Assembly: GCF_030272615.1 (NCBI RefSeq)
Contig: NC_081407.1
Location: 315,298,456 to 315,362,455, forward strand
DNA: 64,000 bases
Direction: 5' to 3'
From: Cryptomeria japonica
Lineage: Eukaryota; Streptophyta; Pinopsida; Cupressales; Cupressaceae
Shown here: positions 21,133 to 31,189 of the stretch, piece by piece
Layout of the letters: each line of letters begins with the position of its first letter
How positions within the stretch are numbered: position 1 is the first letter of the stretch
Position numbers and translations under genes: made by a program
Notes under the pieces: model-generated
Database searches by the model: none
What the model saw: the letters and a program-made list of their open reading frames with translations, nothing else
Told to the model about the DNA's origin: nothing

Positions 21133-23759
21133 GGCAACCCCCTATTTTGTTTTCGTGTCCTAAGTTGTCGTTAGCATGTTCCTCCTTTCATCCCCTTATG
21201 TTTCTCTTGCCTAGACTTTGTTTTAAACCCCTTATTTATTCCTCTTCCTACCCCCTATATTTTTGTATAGATACTCAGACAAACATTCAGTTTAAATATT
21301 GGCTTCTCAACATAAACTGTTAACTAAGACTTTTGTTTCGAATATCACTTTGATCACGTATTTCCTTCACTCATCGATACACTATTTCTATTCACTAGGA
21401 TTGTCTCCTCACCACCTCCTATCTAATATCCACCGGGTTTTGTGTCGATGAAACCTTGGGCTTCAATGACCTCCTTTATTTTCCCACCAAAATACTTCTT
21501 CCATCAATATCAATGCCCTGTCGATGAATGGATCTATTGTCTCATCGAATACTTCTTCCACCAATAAAGTTGTATCAACAAAACAACGCATATCGGAGAC
21601 ATGTCTTTTTGCCTCCTCGAAACCTATTTCCTCATCGATATCTTTTATCGATGAAATTGCCTTTTGTCTGTTCGACCTTAGTCTTTTGATGTGAACATTT
21701 CTTTCGGTGAGTCCCTTTGCATCGATGGTATTATCTCCTCGAATACCTTTTCCTGTTGATGAATACCTTTTCTGAAGTTCATCAGTGTTTCCTTTCTATC
21801 GATACCCTTTTTATATCGATGAGACATCATTGAGTCTCATGTCAAAGAAACCTTGGGCTTCAGATTTCCTTTACCCTTCCATCAAAATACTTTTTCTATC
21901 GACATCACTACACTCCATCGATGAATGGGTCTATTGTTTCATTGAGGCCATCTTTCCTTTGATGATTTGCTTCACTATCATCTTCCATCGATGAGCTCAT
22001 TAGTAATCTTGCTCGATAAAGTTGCATCGGTAAAACCACACACATCGGTAACATGCTTTTTAGCTCCCTCGAAACTCATATTCTTATCAATATCTTTTAT
22101 CAATGTAGCCCCCTTCTGTTTGATCGTGATCATTCTTTCTATAAGATCGCTTCTTTTGGTTGCCCTACTTCATTGATGGAACCTCCTTTGGTTTCATTGA
22201 TATACCTACTATCGGTGAAAATACCGCTTTCGATAAGTCCCTTTTGAAGTTCATTGAGGCCCAAGTCTATTCGATAAATCATCTTATCGATGAAACATCG
22301 ATAGGTTTCTTCGATCCCTTTTTATATCGATGAGACATCGCTGGGTCTTATGTTGAAGAAACCTTGGGCTTCGGTAACTTCCTTTATTCTTCCATCGAAA
22401 CACCTTTTCTATTATCACTACACTTCATCGATGAATGGGTCTATTGTTTCATCAAGGCCATCTGTCTTTTGTTGATTTGAATCCACTATCATCTTTCATC
22501 GATGAGCTCATTAGTAATCTTCCTCGATAAAATTGCATTGGTAAAACCACTCATCAGGAACATACCTTTTAGCCTCCTCAAAACTCATATTATTATCGAT
22601 ATCTTTTTGTTTGATCGTTATCACTCTTTCGATGAGAACATTTCTTTCGGTAAGTTACCTTCACGTTGAGCCGATGGCATTATTTCCTCGGAAGCCTTCC
22701 CGTTGATGAAAACTGTCTCTGCTTTCTTTGATATCTTCTTTCGGTGGAATCTATGCTTTTGATGAGTCCCTCTTAGGTTCATTGGTATCCCCTTTCCTTC
22801 GATACCCTTTTCATATCGATGAAACTCTCTTATGTTTTATCGACCTTTTATCTTTCGATGAAACTATCTCTATCGGCCAATATCTTTAGTATCTCTTCGA
22901 CACCCTTCTTCTCTCGAACTATCCTATCGATGAAACCTTCCCTAGTTTCTTTGATCTCATCTTTTCAGAAGATCTATCCTCTTCGATGAATTCATTACAT
23001 GTCCTACCGACATTGCAGTTTCTTTAGTAGCCTTGCTTCATCGACGGAACCTCCCTAGGTTTCTTCGATAACCTTCTATTGATGAAATTAACGCTTGCGA
23101 TAAGCCCCTTTTGAAGTTCATTGACACCCAAGTCTATTTAATAAATCATCTTATCGATGAAACATCGATAGATTTCTTTTATTCAATAGGTGTACCATTT
23201 TGGTAAAATTAAAGCCCTCATTTTATACATGTGTTGGCCTATAGGAACTGAGAAAATCATTTGTTACCCCCAAGTGCCCTGCCATATACTCATTTGATAC
23301 TTGCAGCTGAGCTTTCTATAAACCTCTATTACCCTTAGCTGGACTTAGGCATGATAGAAGTCCTATTTGCCCCCTTTTGTTATTGTATCCTGGATATCAT
23401 CCATTTTCAGGGATAGCATCTGGGTACATAAGCAAAAGGTGGTAAACAGGTGATTCATAACTATGGATGATCACTTCTCATAATGGAAATTATCTAGATA
23501 CTCTGTTTAGACTTTAAAATTTCAGATATATGAAGTTAAGAATTTAGAAACATCAGAGAAGGATGTTAAATCTCGTTGGATCACTACATGTGACTAACAA
23601 TCTGGGCAAGTGTTTTGAAACTAACCATGCAGGCGGTGCAGGGCCATCTTGAACAATTGATAGGATGTAAGCTGCTAAAATGACAAAAGACTACATGCAA
23701 TCAAGGCTCAAACTCTTAAATAGCACAAGGTGAACAGTAACAATTGAAAAATAGTAATA
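21133..23759 (+). repeat. LINE 3' region with three CGATGA-rich diverged repeats
   Basis: The phrase GAAACCTTGGGCTTC recurs at about 21448, 21848 and 22358. Each time it is followed by a CATCGATGAATGG-TCTATTG phrase and then by CTCGAAAC-CATATT-TTATCAATATCTTTT. TCGATGA and ATCGAT words are very dense from 21370 to 23190. From 23190 to 23759 the DNA is unremarkable. No ORF of note. Confidence 0.75.
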
Positions 23760-24024
23760 TGGGCCTATAAGGGAAAGAAAATATCTTCCCACCTACTCAC
23801 CCTAGCCCGGGGTGTTATTGTATTATTTTGAATCCATGCTTATTGTAATTAGATATAGAAACTATCTAGACTATGGTCCCAGGAAAGGCCGGAGGTTTTC
23901 TCACCTCCACTCTTTCCTACTGGCGCCTACACGAGTGGAGTGATGTAAAAAATTACTTTTGATTAATAAATTTTTTTGGCTACGGCCTCTTACTGATCAA
24001 AAAAATAAATAAATTAAACATAAT
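23760..24024 (+). other. LINE 3' end, A-rich tail and target duplication
   Basis: Contains GGAAAGGCCGGAGGTTTTCTC, then TTGGCTACGGCCTCTTACTGATC, then an A-rich tail (AAAAAAATAAATAAA) that merges into the 17-bp target duplication at 24008-24024. Inserted next to the accessory gene's exon 4. Confidence 0.8.
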
Positions 24025-25756
24025 CTTAAAAATCTAAAATGAAATGACTTGCATATTCCATCAAAACAATACATAAAAAGAGTTGTACAAAATATGATAC
24101 CATATAGCCTTGTAGGCCAAAATCGATTGCTGAGAGCATGATGTCATCAATCTGAGACATTTTGTCCCCTGTCAACACCTACAAACCAGAAATTAGACCA
24201 AGCATTAAAGATAGTTAGTATATCTTGTATTTTTTTGAATTCAAAGTGTACTATTCTATTTTAACATGTTACAAAATTTATACCTTAGGCATCAAAGTTG
24301 CAGCTATAGTAATTGGGGGAGGTGTATGGGATACCACTGCTGCATCCTGAAATGCATATTATTTTTCTCAATTTAAATTGATGTATAAATGAAAATTTAT
24401 TTATGTAATTACAAATTTAAAGTGACTGATAAATAAAATGTTATGAATTCAAATCAACACACCCGTGTCTGTGGCTCATGGGCAAACACCATGTCCATCA
24501 ACTCATCTATCAGAGCGACATCCTCAACCGTGTGACCCTGACATCTACTACCGCAAATCATGCACAGATGATATAAGTATCCATCTGCACCGGCTGCATC
24601 ATCTATCCTTGAGCATATCCCCAAGAAACTGACACATATATGCTTGAAGGGCTCTTTGTCACCCTCTAACGGCTCATCATCCAATATAATAGGGTGTGCT
24701 AATGGCATCCCATGTTGGATGATGGCACCAGTCAATGTTGTGGCTGCTTGAAGAGTCTGTAGCTCCATCGACTCTTTTAGCTCTAATGGGATAGCCTGAT
24801 GCACCTTGGGTTTGGGTGCTAGGGGGTGGTGACTCTCTGCAGCTAATCACCTATGGGCTCCAGGTCTATCTTGGGCAGAGCCACCACCTCTACCATGAAA
24901 CTCTCTCATGTCAAAATAGTTTGGCCGCACATTGAGCACAAACTCACAATATATTTTTCTCAAAAAATATAATGGCACCTCATAATTATTACAAGGTGGA
25001 TCATCAAAGACCATCCACCACCTCTGCCAATAAAGATTCTTCAACTGTGCATTGGTACACCAATGTATGGGAGACCTCTTTGCATTAAGAGGTAATGACT
25101 GACCAGTTTTGGGATCAACAAAAAGGGCACATATTTGTTGTTTAGAAATATTTTTGTTTTTTACTCCATCGTATGAATAGCCCATTGGCATAGAATTGAT
25201 GACACCTATCCCTAAAGCTTTCCCATTTAGTATTTTTTGTGGAAATAGCTATGGCACCACTAGCTAATGTTTATAGGCTAGTGGCGAGGGATTGATGATG
25301 GTCAGGTTCATAAGTTTTCAATTTTACAATCAGTCTATTGATTTTAGACGTATTTTGCCCTAACTGATTAATTAATTCTTCCTGTGTTTCGGTTGTGCGG
25401 TCAAAAGGAGGAATTGGGGGTTGTTCTTGTGTGTTTTCAGGAGGTGCATTTGGTTGTTCTTGTGGGTTTTCAAGAGGTGCATTTGGTTGTTCATGTTCTG
25501 GATTAGAAGAATCTGGTTTTTGAAACAAAAAATGAAAAAACCTAATCAAAATTAATGAAATTAAATTCAGAATGTAAAACAAATTGCATAAATCAGAAAG
25601 AAAGACAAAAATAAATAAAAAATAACCTTGATCCATAGCCTAGAGGATAAATCTAGACCCCGTTCGTGGTTTAGGAGAGCTAATGGGGAAAAACGAAGTT
25701 AAAAACGCGATTCATAGGTAAATGAGACCCAGTTTTTTTTTTTAAACTTTTTTTAC

Positions 25757-25945
25757 CAGGCACTGTGTACGCGGTTTTATTTGGATTATTAGCACGTACA
25801 TGCTCATTTTCCTATGAGCAGCACGTACACGCTCATTTTCTTAGGCGTAGTGTGTACGCGCTCATTTTCCTAAAAGCAGCGCGTACACACTACCTTTTCT
25901 AGGCTCGAGAAGAACAGACCTAAGCGCATACGTGCTGCTTGTTTT
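25757..25945 (+). repeat. Subterminal repeat cluster, right
   Basis: Six units with cores GTGTACGCGG, CACGTACATGC, CACGTACACGC, GTGTACGCGC, GCGCGTACACAC and GCGCATACGTGC, most followed by TCATTTTCCTA. Core and tail read in the same direction as in the left clusters, so the subterminal repeats are direct rather than inverted across the element. The cluster lies 120-310 bp upstream of the accessory gene's ATG and may include its promoter. Confidence 0.8.
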
Positions 25946-25964
25946 TCCAAGTTTATTTTGGGTG

Positions 25965-26003
25965 GTGTCCACTTTTCTGACCACCATCTTTGTGCACACG
26001 TCC
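25965..26003 (-). repeat. Right terminal inverted repeat
   Basis: GTGTCCAC at 25965-25972, then the reverse complement of the 18-bp core at 25980-25997, then ACGTCC ending at 26003, followed by TATT (26004-26007). Matches the left end at 1752-1800. Confidence 0.8.
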
Positions 26004-28640
26004 TATTTTATAGCTCTATTTTTAAGTTTGGTAGATTATGCTCAATCCTAATAGAGGAAATAACTCTAATAACTTGAAACTCCATGACAATATTCTATTT
26101 CCACTTTATACAGGCTTTTAATCTAAATGCATATGTACTAACTAAACTACAAATTGATCTTTCTTCATCCCTCATTTGAATTTTCCGAAGAGTATACGTG
26201 ATGCAAGAAGATCATTCTCCTATCTTCCAACCCACCCTCTTTTCTTCTATAGGATGATCTCTTTGCTTCCTTTTAATGTTAGATGGGAATTCAAATGAGA
26301 GTGAAATGAAGTAGCAATAGAGCTAGATCCATCACCATCTTCGTCTAAACTTTGTAAAGTACAAAAAAATGTATTACCAATGAGGATATAATTAGATTAC
26401 AAAGGTAACCACAAGTTATTCTTCCTACACCAAAAAGTATCATCTATAAACCACGTCCCTTGTACACCATCTTACTATTCTTACCACTAGAAAATCTCTC
26501 TTGTATATTTTGAAGGCTCCTTCACTTTTATAAGATCTGCTATGATGGCTCATATGCTCACAATCATGTGAGTGTGCTTGGATATAGTATATTTTCCACT
26601 TAACAAGAGCTATCAAGTCTCTAAGTTATCATGTAAGAAAAAGGTGCATATAAGAGAAACACTTCTTTCACTAGCACTCAAAGATAAGGTAAGTGATCTA
26701 TGTTTCATTAAGTACATGAAAATGAGATCTCAAATACTTATAACATATCACTAATAATATAAACTAAGGTCAACTATTGTCCTAATTAAAGATCTAAACA
26801 CTTGCGGGTCTATGTTCCTTTTTGTTGCAATGAATTTGAGATTGTGAAGTGTGTGTGAATGAATAAGATTAAAGGATAGGAATTTATAACTTTTAGCATA
26901 AATAGTAAGATATAAAATTGGAAATCAAAACAATAGCTCAAATCTAGAAATAGGAGACAAAGAAGTACCTATAGCTACAATTTGGAGTAGAAATTATTAG
27001 ACACAGTTGGAGGGTGCCCCATTCTAAGAGTGTCCTAGCCAATAGAGAGTAGAAAGTTAGAATCTAGATCAAAAGGTTGTATAGATCTCTCTTTGAAATT
27101 TAGATTAAATATGATGCAAATAGTTGGAGGGTACCCTATTCTTGGGGTTTTTCCTATTCAAAGTAAAATAATCTATCACTACTTGACCCACATACCTATA
27201 GCACTCTCTACGGTCTGATTTGAACTTACACACAAGAAAAGAGGGAATTTTTTTTGTGTTGTATAGTCTCTTGCTTAAGTCAAACCCTATTTTGGTGTTT
27301 CAACCTTCACTACAATTTTTGTTGAAGAGAGAGATTTTCCTCCAAAAGTAAAAAGGATAAAACCTTATTGAAAATGCTTGAAATCATAAATAAAACCTTT
27401 GAAATAAAACCCTTGGATTGAAGTCTCACACAAGTCTTTATGTTTCATGATTGATGTTAATGCATGCCTTCATCATAGAGGAACACATAAAAATTGATCA
27501 TGATTGGTGAAACAATGATGTTGACTTGAATGCTTGACTCCTTGATTGCAAGATTATGCTTAATTTATTGAATTATGATTTAAAGATTTATACTTGATGT
27601 AGGTTAGAGTTCTATTGAGAGAGGGAATTGTATTTTTATGCAAAATACTCTTTTTTGAATTTAATTTATAGGGAAGGCCGAAGCTTGGGAGAACTTACCC
27701 ACTACTTGCAAATTCAATTGATGTGATTTCAAATTTGAGGCCAAAATCTTGGATAGTGGTGTTGGGAACCCTACTCCTGGATAGTGGATGTAGCTAGTCA
27801 TATAGATATATGAAGTATGAATGAATTATGTAAAATATTTTTAAATTGAATTCTTATTTTATAAATGTAGATGGAATCAATTTTTAAATTTTAGATAGAT
27901 AAATAGTATGTGTACCAACATGTTTAAAATATACAATTTTTAGAATTTAAGATCCTCTAATTTAAAATATTTATGAATAATTTTTTATTATGAAATTAAA
28001 AAAAAAATAGATGGATGGAAAGTATAAGGATATATGTTTTCATTTTTTTAAATTATTTTTTCCCTTTTTTAAAGATAGGATCCTCACAATTTGGAATTTT
28101 TTCAATAGAATTTATGGATATGTTTTAAGATTTAAAAAAAAAATCTCAAATATAAGATTTTTTTAATGATTTTTTCTTATTTAATTTATGTTTAATAATT
28201 TTCCTTAACTATAAATTAAAAAATCATTTGCTTTATATGATAGTTTTAAAGCTAAAAATATTTTTCACAATTTAATATATAAAGTTATATTAGAAGTTTC
28301 TTACTTTAAATAATTTTAGTATAAAAAATATAACAATTATTATATTAATTTTGATTTTTGTTTTTTAAACAATAAATAAAATTTAGAATGTTTTATAAAA
28401 TTTATTAAATATAAGACTACATTAAATATTTTTTATTATTTTATACTTATAATTTATAACGTAATAATGAATATTAATGTATTTTAAATTATTTAATTTA
28501 AAAATAAGTTTTAACATATATTTTAAATTTTAATTACTAGGTAATTGAAGATAACATTGTAATTGTATTCAGTCTTTAGAATGTATCAAATATCTATTAT
28601 AACATTGTGATTGTGATATTTTCTCATTAATTAGATGTAG
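26004..28640. other. AT-rich intergenic DNA, no gene recognised
   Basis: No convincing ORF, RNA gene or TE domain. A short phrase, AGTTGGAGGGT(G/A)CCC(C/T)ATTCT, occurs twice (near 27007 and 27121), so part of this may be an old duplication. From 27840 onward the DNA is extremely AT-rich with A and T runs, as often seen upstream of plant genes. Confidence 0.5.
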
Positions 28641-28649
28641 TATAAATAG
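28641..28649 (+). promoter_or_regulatory. Candidate TATA box of the Dof-like gene
   Basis: TATAAATAG, 443 bp before the ATG at 29084. A start site about 30 bp downstream would give a ~410-nt leader. A second TATA-like word (CTATAAAAAAC, near 28949) is closer and is an alternative. Confidence 0.4.
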
Positions 28650-29083
28650 AAAAATCAGCATTGTAAGGTTCATAATAAAATTGAATTTTTTTTTAACATT
28701 TTTTAAAAACAATGCTTTTACACTCCATTTTTTTTAGCTTTCAAATCTTCAAAAAAGTGGAATGCTTTGACTTGCTGTTTGTTTTTCTTACACAATAAGA
28801 AAGTCCTGTTGTCATTGTAGATCATCAAGAATACATATTTGAGATAAAGAATCTTCCTTTCACATTTTTTTGTTTTTTTCCTATTTTCTTTATAAAAAAA
28901 TTATAACCACAAGATTTGATTAGCTTTCTTTCTCTGGTTTTTTAAGTCTATAAAAAACAATTAGATTTTCTTCCATTTACCACAATCAGCTTATATTGCT
29001 AGTTTATCATTTGAAACTGTTTTCTGTTAAAGAAAAAATATAAGTTGGAGAAAACTGTTTTTTACCAATTACTACAGAATATC

Positions 29084-30355
29084 ATGGATGAAAATGTATT
29101 AGAGATTATAAGAGAGTACTTTCCTGAAACAGTCATTGATCAATCACTTCAAAATCCTGGGAGTTACAAGATTCGTCTTCCACAACCTGTGAATCAGATG
29201 TCAAGATATGAAGAGCTAAGAAAAGCTTTGAGAGATTCAAGGGCTAAACCTATGTGTCCTACATGCAGGCAATCTGATACAAGATTCAGATACTTCGACA
29301 ACAACTCTTCACCTGTTTTACAGGCAAGGTATAGATGTCTTGTTTGTAATATTTACTTTACTTTAGGTGGTAAACAATATACCAAAGAACAGAGCTTGAA
29401 CTTATCAATTGGTGAGCCATCGTCCACAAGGTCCAAACGAGGAAGAGATGAATCTCAATTACAAGTTTCTGAGACAAAACACATGAGATGGGAAGATTTT
29501 GGACGTCCAACTGGATTTCCTAGGGTTGATTATGGTTATCATAATTATTACCCACGTCTACCTTTGACAAGAGAGTTAAATTATTTAGAGCATGAGAGGC
29601 AGACCCAGTTTCCACCACAACAACAAAGGTTAAGTTTGATTGGTTATGACCCTAATCCTCCTCCTCCTTTTCCTCGTCAGCCTGCAACTATTGGAACACC
29701 ATGGATTAACTACAGATATGCTTCTCCTGGTTCAGAGAATGTTAATGCAAACCCATTTTCCTATATGCAGAATCCATTGAGATCTCAATTTACTTTGCCC
29801 GTTTCTTCTTCTTCAGCTTTAGTCACGCCTTCTTCTTCTTCAGCCTTATCAATGGCTACTTCACTCTGGTTTGATCAAGGTGGTGTTTCACATGATAGAC
29901 AGGGAGATGTGTATTCCCAAGACTTCACAAGCCAGATTGAAAGAGAGAGAATGGTGAGCATTTCTGATTTTGCAAGTCAGAGAACAATGCAGATGACAAG
30001 TCTGATTGATAGAGAAAGACAAATGCATTTTTCAAGTCAAGTTGATAGACAAGTATCAATGGATTATCCAGAGGGTGCAGCTCAGATTGATAGACAAATA
30101 TCAATGGATTATCCAGGTTTTACAAGGGAGAGAGCAATGAATTATTTAGGTTTTGCAAGGCCGAGAACAATGGACTACCTAGCCTTTACAGGTAATGTTG
30201 ATAGACAGGGCGCATCACAGTATCCAGACAGTATGGGTCGGAGACAAACGAATTACATGGTGCCTGATGAAGAACTTAAGGCCCTCACCAGTAGCCCTAA
30301 GGGACAGGATTTATCTACCGATATTTTTACACTTCTTTCAAAGGAGAGAAAATAA
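29084..30355 (+). CDS. Divergent Dof-like zinc finger protein
   Basis: Single-exon, intact frame of 423 codons plus TAA. I chose the ATG at 29084; the frame is open 13 codons upstream but begins there with TTG. Residues ~58-97 read CPTCRQSDTRFRYFDNN, then QARYRCLVCNIYFTLGG, which matches the Dof finger pattern (CPxC, TKFxYYNN, QPRxFCxxCxRYWTxGG). The Cys pattern is CX2C-X23-CX2C instead of Dof CX2C-X21-CX2C, and the usual Trp is Phe. A basic RSKRGRDE (~116-123) may be a nuclear signal. The middle is Pro/Gln/Ser-rich. Residues ~285-370 hold repeated DRQ-SMDYP-like units. Known: Dof proteins bind AAAG sites in plant promoters. Inference: a nuclear DNA-binding protein, possibly with altered specificity. 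It is the only intact gene I see here. Confidence 0.75.
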   Translation: MDENVLEIIREYFPETVIDQSLQNPGSYKIRLPQPVNQMSRYEELRKALRDSRAKPMCPTCRQSDTRFRYFDNNSSPVLQARYRCLVCNIYFTLGGKQYTKEQSLNLSIGEPSSTRSKRGRDESQLQVSETKHMRWEDFGRPTGFPRVDYGYHNYYPRLPLTRELNYLEHERQTQFPPQQQRLSLIGYDPNPPPPFPRQPATIGTPWINYRYASPGSENVNANPFSYMQNPLRSQFTLPVSSSSALVTPSSSSALSMATSLWFDQGGVSHDRQGDVYSQDFTSQIERERMVSISDFASQRTMQMTSLIDRERQMHFSSQVDRQVSMDYPEGAAQIDRQISMDYPGFTRERAMNYLGFARPRTMDYLAFTGNVDRQGASQYPDSMGRRQTNYMVPDEELKALTSSPKGQDLSTDIFTLLSKERK

Positions 30356-30514
30356 TTGGTAGCTTTTCATCCCAAAGTAATTTACATTAAATTTCATGAT
30401 TTAGGTTTAAAATTGATTGCAAGAAACTATTTAGTTAGATTTATCACTCTGAGAGGAAGAAAATATTCATGCTATTGTCTTCAATATTTGGTTTTGTCAT
30501 TTCTAAATGAAAGA

Positions 30515-30520
30515 AATAAA
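30515..30520 (+). terminator. Candidate poly(A) signal of the Dof-like gene
   Basis: AATAAA about 160 bp after the stop codon, in AT-rich DNA where such words also occur by chance. Confidence 0.4.
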
Positions 30521-30678
30521 AAATAATTTAAGACTTCTTTCAAATGATTTTATGATTTCGATTCAAAGTTCACTAAATTTATTATTTGCAATAAGAAATT
30601 TATCATTGATTTCTTAGTGAAATAAAAAATGATTTAAATTTCTTTGGAATTATTTGATTAATAAATTAAGCTATTTCA

Positions 30679-31046
30679 TTATATTAGTTTTTATGTTCAT
30701 AATTAGTAATATTATTATTTGAACAATTTTCAAAGTTTTATATTTGATTGAGTTTGAATAATTTTTGATTTGTTCATGTTTAATTAAAATTAAAATTATT
30801 TATAAGATTTAGATACTCAATTTTTTTGTCAAAACCATCTCATTATAAAGTTGATATTTAATTATATTAGTTTTATGTTCATAATTAGTCATATTATTAT
30901 TTGGACTATTTTCAAAGCTTTATGTTTGATTGAGTTTGAATGATTTTTAATTTATTCATTTTTAAATAAAATTAAAATTATTTATAAGATTTAGATACTC
31001 AACTTCTTGTCAAAACCATCCCATTATAAAGTTAATATTTAATTTA
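30679..31046. repeat. Tandem duplication, ~184-bp unit
   Basis: Two adjacent copies, from about 30679 and 30862. Each runs TTATATTAGTTTTATGTTCATA, then TATTATTATTTG, then TTTGATTGAGTTTGAAT, then ATTTATAAGATTTAGATACTC, then GTCAAAACCATC. It lies in the 3' flank of the Dof-like gene. Confidence 0.9.
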
Positions 31047-31189
31047 TTTGATTCTAGTATTTTTTTTTTCTTTCAATCATACAAGTACTTTAATGAATTT
31101 ATATTAGAATGATAATTAATTGCTATTTTTTATAATTTTATAATTTGATTACTTATAAAATGAAGCAATTCTACTTTAGAATAGCAAAA

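Larger units (their letters stand above)
14891..24007 (+). mobile_element. L1-type LINE with RNase H, inserted in an intron
   Basis: Flanked by a perfect 17-bp duplication AATAAATTAAACATAAT (14874-14890 and 24008-24024). Layout: ORF1 (14914-16931), ORF2 (16928-21132), a long CGATGA-rich 3' region, and an A-rich tail (GATCAAAAAAATAAAT). It sits in the intron between exons 4 and 5 of the minus-strand accessory gene, in the opposite orientation. Several stops and frameshifts show it is dead. Domain order, endonuclease then RT then zinc finger then RNase H, is that of plant L1-type elements. Confidence 0.93.
12412..25636 (-). pseudogene. Ten-exon accessory gene of the DNA transposon, function unknown
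   Basis: Reading right to left, GT-AG exons with matching phases: 25636-25627, 25512-24463, 24346-24284, 24178-24101, 14835-14764, 14656-14591, 14494-14426, 14329-14261, a ninth of 114 nt split by a solo LTR (14168-14165 plus 12699-12590), and 12474-12412 ending in TAG. About 550 residues. The start ATG at 25636 is 367 bp from the right end of the element. Exon 2 holds a Pro/Gln/Asn-rich repeat (EQPNAPLENPQ, EQPNAPPENTQ), then a stretch with NSMPMGYSYDG and LYWQRWWMVFDDPP, then CMICGSRCQGH. Exon 5 is Lys-rich (HPKKKYSSKTPKHVKK) and exon 9 is basic (DLFKYVFKKTPKSDKERR). Exons 7 and 8 are both 69 nt and similar (EASQDP, EASQA), a duplicated exon. Damage: TGA at 24849-24847, further stops and one frameshift near 25270-25240, and two stops in exon 8. 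I do not recognise a family. Confidence 0.6.
1752..26003 (+). mobile_element. Giant DNA transposon, unclassified, two genes
   Basis: Seen: both ends carry the 18-bp core GTGCACAAAGATGGTGGT in inverted orientation (1758-1775 and 25980-25997), each exactly 6 bp from a GG terminus, and each followed inward by GTGGACAC. TATT directly flanks both ends (1748-1751, 26004-26007). GCGTACGC-type subterminal repeats sit inside both ends. The interior holds a transposase-like gene on + and a ten-exon gene on -, converging on a region of tandem repeats. Nested inside are a solo LTR and a LINE; without them and their target duplications the element is about 13,650 bp. Inference: one dead copy of a large cut-and-paste family. 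A 4-bp target duplication is known for several superfamilies (for example Sola and Ginger), but I cannot assign one. A 4-bp match in AT-rich DNA could be chance. Confidence 0.75.

Noticed and set aside
1748-26007. Assigning the giant element to CACTA, Mutator, hAT or PIF/Harbinger
   Set aside because: Ends do not start CACTA, no 8-, 9- or TWA 3-bp duplication fits the flanks, and the transposase lacks the motifs I know for those families.
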